Below, in pieces: positions 12,212 to 22,936 of a DNA stretch of 64,000 nt. The position numbers and the translations under genes are program-made. The DNA lies in assembly GCA_028564705.1 (NCBI GenBank), contig JAPXFQ010000931.1, positions 434,001 to 498,000 on the forward strand, given 5' to 3'. The DNA is from Apricaphanius iberus. Lineage: Eukaryota; Chordata; Actinopteri; Cyprinodontiformes; Aphaniidae. Position 1 is the stretch's first letter, and every line of letters begins with the position of its first letter. The notes beneath the pieces were generated by a model that searched no databases, was not told the origin of the DNA, and saw nothing but the letters and a program-made list of their open reading frames with translations.

Positions 12212-12965
12212 TACACTCACCGGCCAGCTTTATTAGGTACACCTCGCTAGTGCCGGGTTGGACCCCCTTTTGCCTTCAGAAATTCCTTAATCTTTCATGG
12301 CATAGATTCAACCAGGCACTGGAAACACTCCTCAGAGATATTTGTCCATATTGAGATGATAGCATCACACAGTTACTGCAGATTTGTTGGCTGCACATCC
12401 ATGATGCGAATCTCCTGTCTCACCAAATCCCAAAGACACTTTGTTGGATTGAGATCTGGTGACTCTGGAGGCCATTTGAGTGCAGTGAACTTATTGTCAT
12501 GTTCAAGAAACCAGTCTGAGATTATTCGAGCATTATGACGTGGCCCGTCAGTAGCCATCAGAAGATGGGTAAACTGTGGTCATAAAGGGATGAACATGGT
12601 CAGTAATGATACTCAGGTAGGCTGTAGCGTTGCAACGATGATCAACTGGTACTAAGGGGCACAAAGTGTGCCAAGAAAATTTCCCCCGCACCATTACACC
12701 ACCACCACCAGCCTGGACTGTTGATAAAAGGCAGGATGGATCCATGTTTTCATGTTGTTGACACCAAATTCTGACCCTACCATCCAAATGTCGCAGCAGA
12801 AATCGAGACTCGTCAGACCAGGCCACTGAGCGTATATTTGGGTTTCTTGTCTTTGGGATGAACCAGTATTTGCCTGAGTGTGTTGTCAACTTCAAAATGT
12901 ACTGGGATGTAATATCTGGAAAAATATCCTTCTTAACTCAACAGCAAACACAACACCCCAGTGCA
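12212..12965 (-). mobile_element. Tc1-like DNA transposon, 5'-truncated on its coding strand
   Basis: The left boundary is TA followed by CACTCACCGGCCAGCTTTAT, the terminal repeat of a widespread teleost Tc1-like family (CACTCACCGGCCACTTTATTAGG type). The minus strand encodes the transposase relic at 12373-12895. No inverted copy of the terminus exists near 12900-12965, so the other end is lost. The right boundary is approximate. Confidence 0.8.
12373..12895 (-). pseudogene. Tc1-like transposase, C-terminal two-thirds, inactivated
   Basis: DDE transposase of the Tc1 superfamily, which cuts and pastes its element at TA sites. The first frame (12895 to 12548) contains VAWSDESRF, with the first catalytic Asp, then QAGGGGVMVRG and TTVYPSSDGY. 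A stop and frameshift follow. The second frame (12558 to 12373) continues with RIISDWFLEHDNKF, WPPESPDLNPTKCLWD and RIMDVQPTNLQ. The segment that normally carries the second Asp (QQDNxPxH) is scrambled (ATDGPRHNAR), and the third catalytic residue, Glu in DLNPxExLWD, is Lys here. With the frameshift and missing N-terminus the copy cannot be active. Confidence 0.85.
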
Positions 12966-13071
12966 TTTTAAAGCTGGTAACACTCTCAGACAAAGACTGC
13001 TCAGTGTGTTCATCTTTCTTCTTTGTTTTCTCTGTCTGCTTCCCTTCCCATCTCTAATCTCCATCTGTTCT

Positions 13072-13121
<50 letters not shown>
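13072..13121. repeat. (CT)n microsatellite
   Basis: About 25 CT units with one AT interruption near 13109. Confidence 0.95.
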
Positions 13122-14014
13122 CCAGCTGCATCTGCTTTACCCTTGATTGGTTCCTTCTGTGCCATTCCCCACTCCTCCTCAGTATACCTAAAGCACAACT
13201 CACTCCAAAATCAACCGTTTTTGCTGTTAAACTGTTTAAATGGATGTCTAATAGTGCTGTCTACATATCTTCATCATTATTTTTGATATCTTGGAAAATT
13301 TTTCCAAAAACGTTGATTTTGTATCAAAAAGTGTTAGTGGAGTGCCCTCCTCAGGTTAAAATTTTACACTGCACTTGAATTTGCTACCGGCTCAGTTTGG
13401 ATTTCTGACGACAGGATCCTGCTGCTGTAGAATGTAAAACAAAAAACACAGACTTGGCCACACAGCTGTAGCGAATTTGAGTTGCTAAATCTCAAACTAT
13501 TGCCTCGAAATGATACGGCTTAGGGCCGCTCGTTTCCTCCACTGAACCTTAGAGGAATATTCAAACTGCCCCCATCCGAGGCAGTGGAGCTTGCGTCACT
13601 ATTGCTTTGCATCTTTCTAGCTGTCTGCGTGTCCTGCTGCATGCAGTCATGTCAATCACAGTGCAGACCACACCCATTCCTTCCCTTAGCTGGACCGCTA
13701 GGCAACACCTCATTTTGAGGCATTTTTCAGACAGAAAATATGGGCGGAGTATGACCCTTGTACGGGGTGAGTTACTCTTTAAGCTCTATGGTTTGCACTG
13801 TTCTCCACTGGCTTCTTTTATTTACCGCCTACTCTTCTAGATATTACCTCTCCTCCCTGCATCACACCTGTACATTTTTTCCATTTCTTTTATTCATTTA
13901 AGCTCTATCGTGCTTTTTCTAAGCCCAGTTTGCAGTTTGGGCCTGCCACATCCTACATCTCAGATATGGCAAAAAGAAAAAGATTAATCTCAGATCTGTT
14001 ATAATGAATGTGAT
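13122..14014. other. No gene identified
   Basis: Nothing recognised; the short frame at 13607-13840 has no known domain. The stretch 12966-13071 before the (CT)n tract is likewise empty. Confidence 0.4.
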
Positions 14015-14651
14015 CAGTGTTGGGAGTAATGCATTACAAAAGTAATGAGTTACAGGAATATATTACTTTTTTCAGTAACTGAGGAATGTAATGCATTACT
14101 TATTAAATATACAGTTACAATTTCAGTAACTCAAGTTACAAATGCATTTTAAATCGTTTTTCTGGCCATCTAATGCAAAAGACCAAATCAAGTTGGATAC
14201 CATAGAACAAGATCCATTGCCTGTTGTTCAAAACTAAAACATCAAAGAATCAGGACGGGTGAGGAAAAGATCGACTGTACATTTAAACCATCTTTGTCAA
14301 CCATCTTTGTGATGAGCACTTTCAGCACCTTCTTTTGATTAGATTCAACAAACATTACCATGAAATAGAAGGCATACAAAGGAATATGAGACTTAATTTT
14401 AATAAAATAGTCCTAAAAATACAGTATTTGTTGTGTGACGCTTGTGTAAAATGTAAATTGATAAGTTACGGTGCTTAGAAGTCGTGTTAGATATTTAAAA
14501 TATTTAGCCAAAAGTAACTTAAAGTAGTGCAACTCAGTTACATTTCTAAGGCGGTAATATGTAATGCAAACATATTACATTTTTGACATTGTAACTAGTA
14601 ATGTGAAATATATTACGGTTTCTTTGTAACTGTAATATACACTGTACACTG
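14015..14651. mobile_element. hAT-like non-autonomous element (CAGTGTTGGGAG termini)
   Basis: The left end is CAGTGTTGGGAGTAATGCAT followed by TTAC-rich sequence. The right side ends in TAATATACACTG/CACTG, with AGTAAC and TAACTGTAAT repeated in inverted sense near both ends. These termini match a class of teleost hAT elements that start CAGTGTTGGGGAG or CAGTGTTGGGAGTAAC. The element at 41052-42145 has a related terminus. The right end is degenerate; candidate 8-bp flanks (AATGTGAT / GTTTTGAT) agree at only five positions, so the right boundary is uncertain. Confidence 0.6.
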
Positions 14652-14799
14652 GTTTTGATGCTGTTTAAGTAGAGGACAACTGGATATTTTATTTTCATCT
14701 TAAAGGAACCTTCAGTTTAGTTGTAAAGGCATCCATTAATCTATTTTCTGTCTGTTTAACCCTCATAGCAGGCTGCTTCTTATCTTTGGTTGTCAAATA

Positions 14800-14990
14800 A
14801 CAATAGGCAGGGTACATGCTGGACAGATCATGATTTCATCACAGGATTACAAAGACAGACAATTATGCATGCAGACCCCCACGCCTAGGAGCCATTTAGA
14901 GTGGTCAAGTAACCTAACATGTATGTCTCTGAACGAGAATCCAGAACCTTTTTGCTGCAAGACAAGAGTGCAACTAACTGCCGTCATGGG
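14800..14990 (-). repeat. Degenerate SINE relic, same family as 15195-15557
   Basis: Shares in order CATGCTGGACAGATCATGAT, ATTTAGAGTGGTCAAGTAAC, CCTAACATGTATGTCTCTGA and CTTTTTGCTGCAAGACA with the SINE at 15195-15557, but is much more diverged. Ends are not defined. Confidence 0.5.
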
Positions 14991-15194
14991 GGTAAAACTT
15001 TATCTGCTAAGTGATTTGGACGTCAGGCGTTCCTTATCAGTAGTCATCCTACTCTACTAAAAATAGAAAAATCTCTCTCTTTACTTTAGATTATTGTAAA
15101 TAATAATAATAATAAAAATCAGAGCCTTTGAGAGCTCAAAATCTGTTTAGAGAAAGACAGGCACTTGATTATAAGGTGATTATGATGAGATATT

Positions 15195-15557
15195 CCATCC
15201 ATCCATTTTCTTACCCGCTTAATCCTTTATGGGTCACGGGGGTGCTGGTGCCTTTCTCCAGCTGTCAACGGGCGAGAGAAGGGGTACACCCTGGACAGGT
15301 CGCCAGTCCATCACAGGGCAGGACAAACAGGACAAACAACCATACACACACTCACACCTAAGGACAATTTACAGTGATCAATTAACCTGACAGTCATGTT
15401 TTTGGAATGTGGGAGGAAGCCAGAGTACCTGGAGGGACCCACGCATGCACGGGGAGAACATGCAAACTCCATGCAGAAAGACCCTGGGCCAGAATACGAA
15501 CCTACAACCTTCTTGCTGCAAGGCAACAGTGCTAACCACTGCACCACCGTGCAGCCC
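15195..15557 (-). mobile_element. tRNA-derived SINE with 13-bp target duplication
   Basis: A 363-bp insert flanked by the identical 13-bp ATGATGAGATATT (15182-15194 and 15558-15570), the mark of target-primed reverse transcription. On the minus strand it begins GGGCTGCACGGTGGTGCAGT. A pol III A box (TGGTGCAGTGG, plus 15536-15546) and a B box (GGTTCGTATTC, plus 15492-15502) lie 33 nt apart, the spacing found in tRNA genes. It ends on the minus strand in GGATGGATGG-type sequence. The exact duplication makes it younger than the relics at 14800-14990 and 19365-19560. A spurious 82-aa frame runs through it. Confidence 0.85.
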
Positions 15558-15570
15558 ATGATGAGATATT

Positions 15571-17567
15571 ATGAATGTTAATATTAAGCTAGATTTAAAG
15601 TGTTAATTAAGCATATAAGATCAAACCCCTCTGGTTTTAGCATAGCATAACAACAGTCATAACTGAATCATATACAATTATGAAGCTGTTTGGCTAAAGT
15701 AAAGAAAATTGCCTTTTACTTTTCGATAAGTGTATAAATATTAAAAAGTTCAAATATAATAAACTATTTTTTTCTGCATTTCATGATTCCAGGAAAAGTT
15801 ATTTGTGTCAGTTTGCCCATGGACTCCCCCATTCTCCCTTAGGGGAGTTTAAATGTGGTGTATTTATGTTTCTTTATGCATGGTGGTTCATTGTATAGTT
15901 TCGGTACATTTCGTAGTGAGTTAGCACTACGTTAAAATGAGAAATTATTCAGTTAATGTTTTTTGGACTTAATTAATGCAAACTCGTTAGCGGAAGTAGC
16001 TGTGCATGCTCTTCACAATAAGAGCGTTCATTTCCTGATGTTAACATTGATAGTTTAATCTGCTGAGTGTTTACTTATGGGAAAATGGTAAATTATCACA
16101 TTTGATTACTAAGTCTATAGTATATTGGATTTATGTGATGTTTAACACAGACTGGTGATATCCAAATGTTAAGTTTATTCATATATTTTGGTTAACTCTA
16201 CCTTAGTTGTAGTTTTTTATAGAAGACCACACAAACATTTATCTCCCTCCTCACACATATACCAGCCAAACCTATATAAGCAGCTGTGTGGAAATAAAAC
16301 AAGATCAAAATAAATATAACAGCCTTTTCTCTGTCATATCTTCTCATATTCTGTTTGGCCTTAAGTGAAGCTCTGGCAGGTACTCCCAGAGTAACAGAGT
16401 GATCTCACCCTGAAGCTTGATAGACAGATTGTTTCATCCATTACAGTAGCAGTCTGTGTTGTAGCAAAACTGTGGAAGCCTTTGACTGAAAACACTATTT
16501 TCATAGGATAGTCCTATAAAGAGGATGCTATGGTCAGTTAAAAACAAAAATCCATTTATCTCTCCTTATTTTCATTAAATGAAAGAGCCATGGCGTCCGG
16601 ATTTGTCCTTTTACACCGAATATTTTAGTTTTTCAGTCAAATTTTGGAATGTTAATCATGATTAATCATAGTTAATTCATAGTCCCCTATAATTAATTAG
16701 TTTACATTTTAAATTGTTTGACAGCCCATTGCTTTATGCGCTGTGTGCTAAGTGTTTCTGAAATTCCCCCAACTGAGCTGTTCTAGAGTTGAAAAGGGTA
16801 AATAGATGTCTGGCTATAAAGAAACTAATTAAAAAAAGATATTTTTAAAAAAAGATATCTCTCTTTATTATGGCATTTAGAAAATATAAATAATTTTGGT
16901 AATCCTGACCTAAAATAGAAAAACTTTAGCCACATTTAATGTCAGACAGTGAGAAAAAAATGGTTTCCTGTATGTTAATATTGTGTATGTAAATGTGAAC
17001 TTTAGTAAATACCAAGAATTTTCATAAAATCTTAAGGTTCTCCTGAGGGAAGGCAAAGATTGCTTACATGTTGCAGTGTTCCTGCATATATTTACTGCAA
17101 TGGTCATGTTGCTTATGGAATACCAGAATTAATAAATGACAAAAAAAATGCATGTCATTTTCAAGCTAATAAACCCACAAAAACACGTATGTCCTATATT
17201 TGAATTTCACTATGTATTTACGATAAAAGAGAAGAGAAGAAATTTTGTTTTAATCCGTTTTTAATCAATTATACTCATGTCAACAACCAGTTCACAAACT
17301 GAGACAGGCCCCAGCTATTTGACATTACACAGAACAAATGAACAGCCACAGACGGGAATATTTACATTCAGAGCATGAGATCCAAAAACACTTCATGCCT
17401 TATTTATGTAAAAAATAAACCATTTCAAGCCAATTAACCACAGCTTCCCATAAGACATGCAGGTACAGTATGTCTCTGAACAAAGTTCGTCATGTGGTGT
17501 ACCAAAGGTTTGTGCGACACAGTAACATCTAAGAGACACCAACCTGATCAAACTTCTCATTAACGTG
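15571..17567. other. No gene; probable 3' UTR of the receptor at its right end
   Basis: AT-rich, with no domain-bearing frame. The last few hundred bases lie downstream of the receptor stop codon and are likely its 3' UTR; minus-strand ATTAAA words occur near 17250-17265 and an AATAAA at 16864-16869, so the transcript end is not determined. Confidence 0.45.
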
Positions 17568-18602
17568 TTAGGTTTTTGTTGTATTTCGTCCGTGAGAAGG
17601 CATGAGAAGCTTATGTGCTCGAAGTCTGAACTTCTGATCCCTCACACTGTAGATGATGACATTCCAGCAGCTGTTGGTCGCCAAAATCCAGAAGGCAAAG
17701 AAGGAAAAGTTGCACCATTCATTCCCCAACACATTCCCCACCACAAAGACGGCGATGGGGGTGAACGACGCTGTGAAGGCAACGGTCAGAGTCCCGATGG
17801 TCTTCGCTGCTTTAATGTCTGAGAATGTGGGATTGCTCGTGGTTTGTATTTCTGTCTCTGCCAGAGTTTTCCTGTGTTTAGAGTGCTGCCTGATGCTGGA
17901 CAGAGAGATGATGTTGATTACAACAGTGCTACCGAGAAGGGTAAAGTCAAATGCGGGAAAGAGGAGAAGGATGTTCCAGGCCTGGCTGGGGAAGTCACCA
18001 ATGGTCCCCAAGGCGTAGTTACACATCCGGCTGCAGGGGTTATACTCCAGGGCGATCTCACTGCTGAAGACCATCGGAGACACAGCCAGGAAGAAGCTCC
18101 CTAACCAGGAGAGAAAGATGAGGATTGTCGTCCTTTTACGGGTAATAAAGGAGTCTTTGTGCAGGGGTCTCAGCACTGCAATGCTCCGCTCAATTGTCAA
18201 CAGAAAGATGGTGGTGATGGAGACAAAGGTGCACCCCGCGAAGATTGGGCCGATGATGTTGCACGGGTGAAAACTCACTGACTTCGAGTTGTACAAAGTC
18301 CACTCTGGTGCAGACTCAGCCACCATGAGATAGACCTCAGCGTAGACGGACAGAGGCACCACGAATATCCCCACGGCAAGATCGGCAACCGCGAGGGACG
18401 CCTTGAGGTAGCCCTGCGAGGTGTGGAAGTGCTTGGTCCCGACCACCACAGCCAGAGTCACCAAATTCCCAAACAAGGTGGCAAATATGAGCAGCACCAT
18501 GAAGAGCACCATGAGGATTTTGTTGGCCAGAGTACAGCAGCAGACGGTGCACTGTGCCGGTTCCGCTCCGTCCGACATCGTTGTCGTGCCGGTCTCAATC
18601 AT
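17568..18602 (-). CDS. Class A G-protein-coupled receptor, orphan, motif-divergent
   Basis: Plasma-membrane seven-helix receptor, 344 aa from the chosen start. Helix landmarks: GN in TM1 (N46), AVAD in TM2 (D74), C114 before TM3 pairing with C190 or C194 in extracellular loop 2, W166 in TM4, P216 in TM5, P282 in TM6, Y318 in TM7, then a basic helix 8 (QKFRLR). Signature motifs are altered: ERS (138-140) for DRY, S-F-T-P for CWxP, N-V-I-I-Y for NPxxY. Counting from R139, position 3.32 is Phe, not the Asp that binds amines. By eye it is closest to the amine/adenosine group, but ligand and subfamily are unassigned. Start: the frame opens upstream at 18662, but a pyrimidine tract and AG at 18638-18639 look like a splice acceptor, placing earlier codons in an intron. 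ATG 18602 is the first in-frame start after it; ATG 18578 has the better -3 A. The coding region shows no intron. The call is certain as a GPCR, weak beyond that. Confidence 0.93.
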   Translation of the reverse strand: MIETGTTTMSDGAEPAQCTVCCCTLANKILMVLFMVLLIFATLFGNLVTLAVVVGTKHFHTSQGYLKASLAVADLAVGIFVVPLSVYAEVYLMVAESAPEWTLYNSKSVSFHPCNIIGPIFAGCTFVSITTIFLLTIERSIAVLRPLHKDSFITRKRTTILIFLSWLGSFFLAVSPMVFSSEIALEYNPCSRMCNYALGTIGDFPSQAWNILLLFPAFDFTLLGSTVVINIISLSSIRQHSKHRKTLAETEIQTTSNPTFSDIKAAKTIGTLTVAFTASFTPIAVFVVGNVLGNEWCNFSFFAFWILATNSCWNVIIYSVRDQKFRLRAHKLLMPSHGRNTTKT

Positions 18603-18637
18603 TGAAAAAAAATTACGCCGAACATTCACATCATAAC

Positions 18638-18660
18638 CTAAAATAAACACAGAGAGAAAC
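18638..18660 (-). promoter_or_regulatory. Probable 3' splice site before the receptor coding exon
   Basis: On the minus strand a pyrimidine-rich run (CTCTCTGTGTTTATTTTAG) ends in AG at 18639-18638, 36 bases upstream of ATG 18602. This suggests a non-coding first exon further right. Two short out-of-frame ATGs lie between the acceptor and the chosen start. Confidence 0.55.
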
Positions 18661-19364
18661 ACGTATCAAGCCTGAGAAAACAAAAACATAGAAAGGACAG
18701 AAAAGACAGGAATTAAATACTAAAATGTTGGTTAAAATCTTTGTTAGCTACCTTACCTGCTCAAAAATATCTGCACATTTCAGCTATGGGATTTATACCA
18801 AAACTCTCCATTTGAAAATACATACATATTACAATTTGGCTGGAATTACAGTTTAAGCTACAGTTTTCAAGGAGCAACAGTTAGCAGGGGCTGATGCAGT
18901 AGTACGTGGATTACTTCTTTGATTTGTTCTTTGCAAGTTCAGTGTTTTACATTGAACATATGTAACCACAAATATGTTTCATTTAACCTTTTTGTTCAGA
19001 CTTTTGCACTATAATTCTAGTCATATGCAACAGAAATAAGAAAAAACTAGAAATTAGATAATTTTTTGAGGTTTTAAATATTCTAATAAAACAAATTAAT
19101 TGTTAATAGACATATGCTGTCAGATGTTTGTTGTAAATAATTTTTATATATCCAAATATGCTGAGGGTTGTTATCCTGTCAAGTAAGAAACAGGTACATC
19201 TTGATAATTTAGAAAATCGTCAGATACTTTTTGTATTTCAGCAACTGATTTCAGGTAAAAAACACAAGGAATTATACAGACACATTACACACAAAGATAT
19301 ATAATACTTTTGTTAATTTTGATTTGTGTATTTAAGCAAAATCCTGTTTTTCAGAAAGTTTGAT
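18661..19364. other. Upstream of the receptor; no exon identified
   Basis: Should contain the receptor's 5' intron and possibly its untranslated first exon and promoter. I could not locate a TATA box, CpG cluster or donor with confidence. Confidence 0.35.
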
Positions 19365-19560
19365 CCATCCATTGATCTATCCGTTGTGTAAGGCTGCCTA
19401 TGAACAAATGCAAACTCTTGAACATGCATGTTCACGGATAGTGGGAAAAAGGTGGAGTACCCACAGAGAACCCATGCATGCACGAGGAGATCATGCAGAC
19501 TCCATGCAGAAGGACCCCAATAAGTTTTAGAAAAATGTTTCCTTCAAGGCAACAACTGAA
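19365..19560 (-). repeat. Degenerate SINE relic
   Basis: Contains GATCCATCCATTGATCTATC, GGTGGAGTACCCACAGAGAA, CATGCATGCACGAGGAGATC and ATGCAGACTCCATGCAGAAG in the order found in the 15195-15557 SINE, with large gaps. An old, partly deleted copy. Confidence 0.6.
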
Positions 19561-20531
19561 AACTGCCAAATATCACAACCCGTGCCATCAGGAGCAGACT
19601 GGGAAAATGATTCAGTCCAGTAACTCCATACCATACCAGGCTACCCCCCACCCAATTAATTCAAAATACCAAGAGGGAGTGCGCCTAATTATGTGAGAAT
19701 GTAAAGTAAGAAAACAAAGGCTACATAAGCACCGACACATAGCTTTTTCAAGTTTCATTCCCCATTAAAATAAATATTTCTGTTGTGCAGCAGAACTTGT
19801 ACTCAAATCACATAAAGTGAAATTCTCATCTACTACTATACTGCAGCTTGCACATTTTACCCTGTGCCGATTCCTGACTGGTTCTGCCAAAAATCTTTTT
19901 CTCTGCTTTTGTGAGGATTCTGTGTCATCTTCCCTGCTGCTGGCCTCTAGTCCTACGTCTCCTCCCTGAATCAGAATTTTCTTCCGTAGCAATAAAGATA
20001 CAGGAATGTGGAAAGCAAAATTTTGAAAAAGATTGAGGACGAGTAGCAGTGAAATTACTATGAAAATTATCCTCAAAGTTACTTATATTCTCTTTTCATC
20101 TGTGCAGACCGTCCCTGACCCTGCTCTGTGTTTTTGACAATCAGTATTTCTCTCTAATACATTAGCACAACAGTAAGCACCATTTCTGCACAGAAAAGAA
20201 AGATGATTGGGTTTATTCCTACCTTAAACTGACTAGTAAGGGATGGAAAAAAGACAACATTGCTATTGTTAACTAACCTAACATAATATTGACATCATTT
20301 AGTCATCGTTTAGCTACATTTTGTGCATGCAACAGCATAACTCAACTTACACAGCTTGTTTAGAAAAAAACTGTCAAATATTTTTTTGCCTCTTACTGGC
20401 TCTGGCTGATTACTGAACATGTTGCTCTGCTCAGCAGCAGCATCTGTCTGTGATTTAATGGTGCCTGCATTAACATTGGTATGCTTAAAAAGCGTTGAAA
20501 GGCAGCTTGGATAAATACATGGACATGTTCT
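19561..20531. other. No gene identified
   Basis: The minus-strand frames at 19765-20076 (103 aa) and 20310-20657 (115 aa) have no recognisable domain; the second runs into the hAT element, so it is unlikely to be real. Confidence 0.4.
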
Positions 20532-20539
20532 ATGCATAC

Positions 20540-21287
20540 TAGAGGGGGACAATTTATGGGATTCCCACGGGTCACGAGATTCCTGCAGGATTCCCACGGG
20601 ACGGGAGTCAATTTCACTGTTGGTAACGTGATTTGGACAGGACAGGAAATAATCCACGGGATCGGGCAGGAAACCGGAAATTCTAAATTTTTTCTGTTAC
20701 ATTCATCTTGTCAGATCAAAGGGGAATTAGCTTTAAAAAATGACGCTGCGATGCGGTGATTGGATGCAAAGACAGGCATTATTAACTCCGCTGCAAAATG
20801 CAATCTGAAAGATCGCTATCTTTAGTTGAATTCCATGGGGTCTACTACAGTACACTGCACGCACCAAAACGGAAACTGCTACGTTGATGCTACACCACCT
20901 GGATAAACTGGTAAGCATATGATATCCGACTGAAAATGCGTGTATCTTAATAGTTTGGTAGTCAGACGAGTCGAGTCCATTCATGACGTGGTAAGGTGAC
21001 CAAACAATGAGAATGCAGGATATGGTTAAAGATGGCGGATAAAGCTAAATAGATGATCTTTGATACTGTGCTAGGCTATGGTTTAAAGGGGGGCGGGGGG
21101 AGCGAGCGCCATAGGAGGTAAATTACTAATCTACGGGATTCGGGTCGGGACGGGAGTCTTTCTCTCAGGATTTTTTCGGGACAAGATTTTTTTGGGGGGG
21201 GCTGTCACGTGATCGGGACGTGACAGGAGTATTTTTTTGGGATCGGGTTGGGACGGGAGCGACAACTAATTCCCGTGTCACCCTCTA
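20540..21287. mobile_element. hAT-type non-autonomous element, perfect 8-bp duplication
   Basis: Flanked by the identical 8-bp ATGCATAC (20532-20539 and 21288-21295). Terminal inverted repeats read TAGAGGGGGAC on the left and, inverted, TAGAGGGTGAC on the right. Subterminal regions are unusually GC-rich and full of short CGGGA-type words (ACGGGA, TCGGG, ACGGGAGTC) in both halves. At 748 bp it has no transposase frame. The duplication length and TIR pattern indicate hAT. Confidence 0.85.
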
Positions 21288-21295
21288 ATGCATAC

Positions 21296-21759
21296 CCCAC
21301 GTCTTTACACCAATGTTCAGTGAGGCAGATGCTCTCATGAGCTAAAACGAATAATTGTTTACTTAAAAATAAAGCACGACCCGACCTGAAAATCGTGGAG
21401 TGGGCGATTTCGGCGGTCCGCCACAGGGAAGTGGTCCTGGTGCTCCCAATGGCCTGTCTGCCCCTGCCTCAGTGCAGGGCAGTCGGTTGCTCTGCTTGTG
21501 TAAGCTCAAGACTCCTCTGTCATCTTTGGTTTGGGGTTTTAGCTTAAAAAATGACCACTGTAGTTCATGTCCTGGATATGTCTTTGTGCAGAAGCACATC
21601 AAGCACTGACTGCGGTCACAATCCACATCTTGTTAATTTTCTCCAAACTATTGAAAGGGCTGTCCTGAAGAATACACTTAAGATTGGTGTAATCAGTATT
21701 GCTTTTGCAGTTTTTTCTACATCAGCTCTTCCTTTAACCCAACTTTGTATTCAGTGGAA
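21296..21759. other. No gene identified; possible LINE 3' UTR
   Basis: Adjoins the LINE 3' end that finishes at 22017 and may be part of the same insertion. No reverse transcriptase motif is visible. Confidence 0.35.
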
Positions 21760-22017
21760 TCACTTAGTTTATTTTAGTTTTTTTTTTTATCAAATGCTAA
21801 ATATTTTCTTTTCTTTTTATGCTTCCCCTAAATTGCTGTTTTTAATCAAATGCTAATTATTTTACATTTGTTGCTGTTTTTAATTTTCATAATATTGCTG
21901 TTTTTACTTCTCATGCTTTAATTAAATGTTTTTTGTTTTTTTTACGACCAAATCATGTAAAGCACCTTGAATTACCTTTTGATGAAAGTGTGCAATACAA
22001 ATAAAATTGCCTCGCCT
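21760..22017 (+). repeat. LINE 3' end (sense)
   Basis: Ends with AAATCATGTAAAGCACCTTG, then ATACAAATAAAATTGCCTCG and CCTTGG. This is the sense orientation of the reversed tails at 4634 and 27403. The T-rich part upstream repeats AATGCTAATTATTTT-like blocks. The 5' limit is arbitrary. Confidence 0.65.
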
Positions 22018-22936
22018 TGGTGAACATCCAGCTTCATTAGCAATGACTTACTGGGTCTAATTCTGCTTTTACACGGTTTCAGTGACTGTCTGCTGGACAA
22101 CTGTCAAGTCATTAGGCCTTCCCTATGAATATGTTGTCGACGACAAGTTTGTATTAAAGGAAAATTGTGCTAGTGCTCAGATTTAGTGCTTGGAAAAATA
22201 TGCTATTATAAACACAGCCTTCCCTCGTCTGCATGCATGGTATACTCCTAGAAGACACTGGAATGCAACGTCACACTTCTACAGGACACACTAATACATT
22301 TTAAACTAATAAACAAGTGGTTCTATTCTATGTGTAGAGCATGTTTCTATGTCTATATCTATATATGTGTGTGTGTGTGTGTAGGATACACAAAGCACAC
22401 ACTGACTTTATCCAATACGTCTTTTTCACTTCCATTGTAAGTTAAAAAAATTTTTGCACCTAGATGTCACTTTAATTTAAACACCTGACCTTCAGCCACT
22501 GCAATGCTTTGTTTTTGCTTGTTAGAATATAACTGGGCTGCATAGTCCCCTTCAGAAACATCTGCTGTTCAGTATTTGCTCCTAATTTGTGAAAGTCACA
22601 TTTCTGCATCTACAATATGCTGTTTTGCTGCCACTGTAGTGCTGTTTTCATCCACCAGGTGTCGACTGACCACCTATCAGGGCCACTTGTCTCATTAACG
22701 CTCTCTCAAGTCAACAGGTAATGAACAAAGCCTTGGCATCAGACTGTTTTGCAGACCGTGATCACGGGCCCCTAGTGGCGTTATAGTGAAACTGCAACAT
22801 TTGAGCGTGATTACTTTTGAAATCTCAACCTCTTTTTTGCAGTTCTTTCAATAAGTAAGTAAATGCACAAATAAATACGTCTTACCTATACTAAGGAGAA
22901 CTGATATTTTCATTTGCTATTTACACATTTTACATT
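22018..22936. other. No gene identified; (TG)n at 22366-22382
   Basis: Contains a short TG repeat and otherwise unrecognised DNA. Confidence 0.45.

Noticed and set aside
13010..13198. Frame encoding alternating Arg-Glu run
   Set aside because: Translation of the (CT)n microsatellite; low complexity, not a gene.
15311..15559. 82-aa minus-strand open frame with Cys and Ser-rich sequence
   Set aside because: It is entirely the tRNA-derived SINE (15195-15557) read on its own strand; recurrent in any copy of that repeat.
17565..18104. Plus-strand frames over the receptor
   Set aside because: Shadows of the minus-strand receptor coding exon.
17568..18602. Naming the receptor as an adrenergic, serotonin or trace-amine receptor
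   Set aside because: Phe instead of Asp at 3.32 argues against a canonical amine receptor, and no subfamily signature was decisive.
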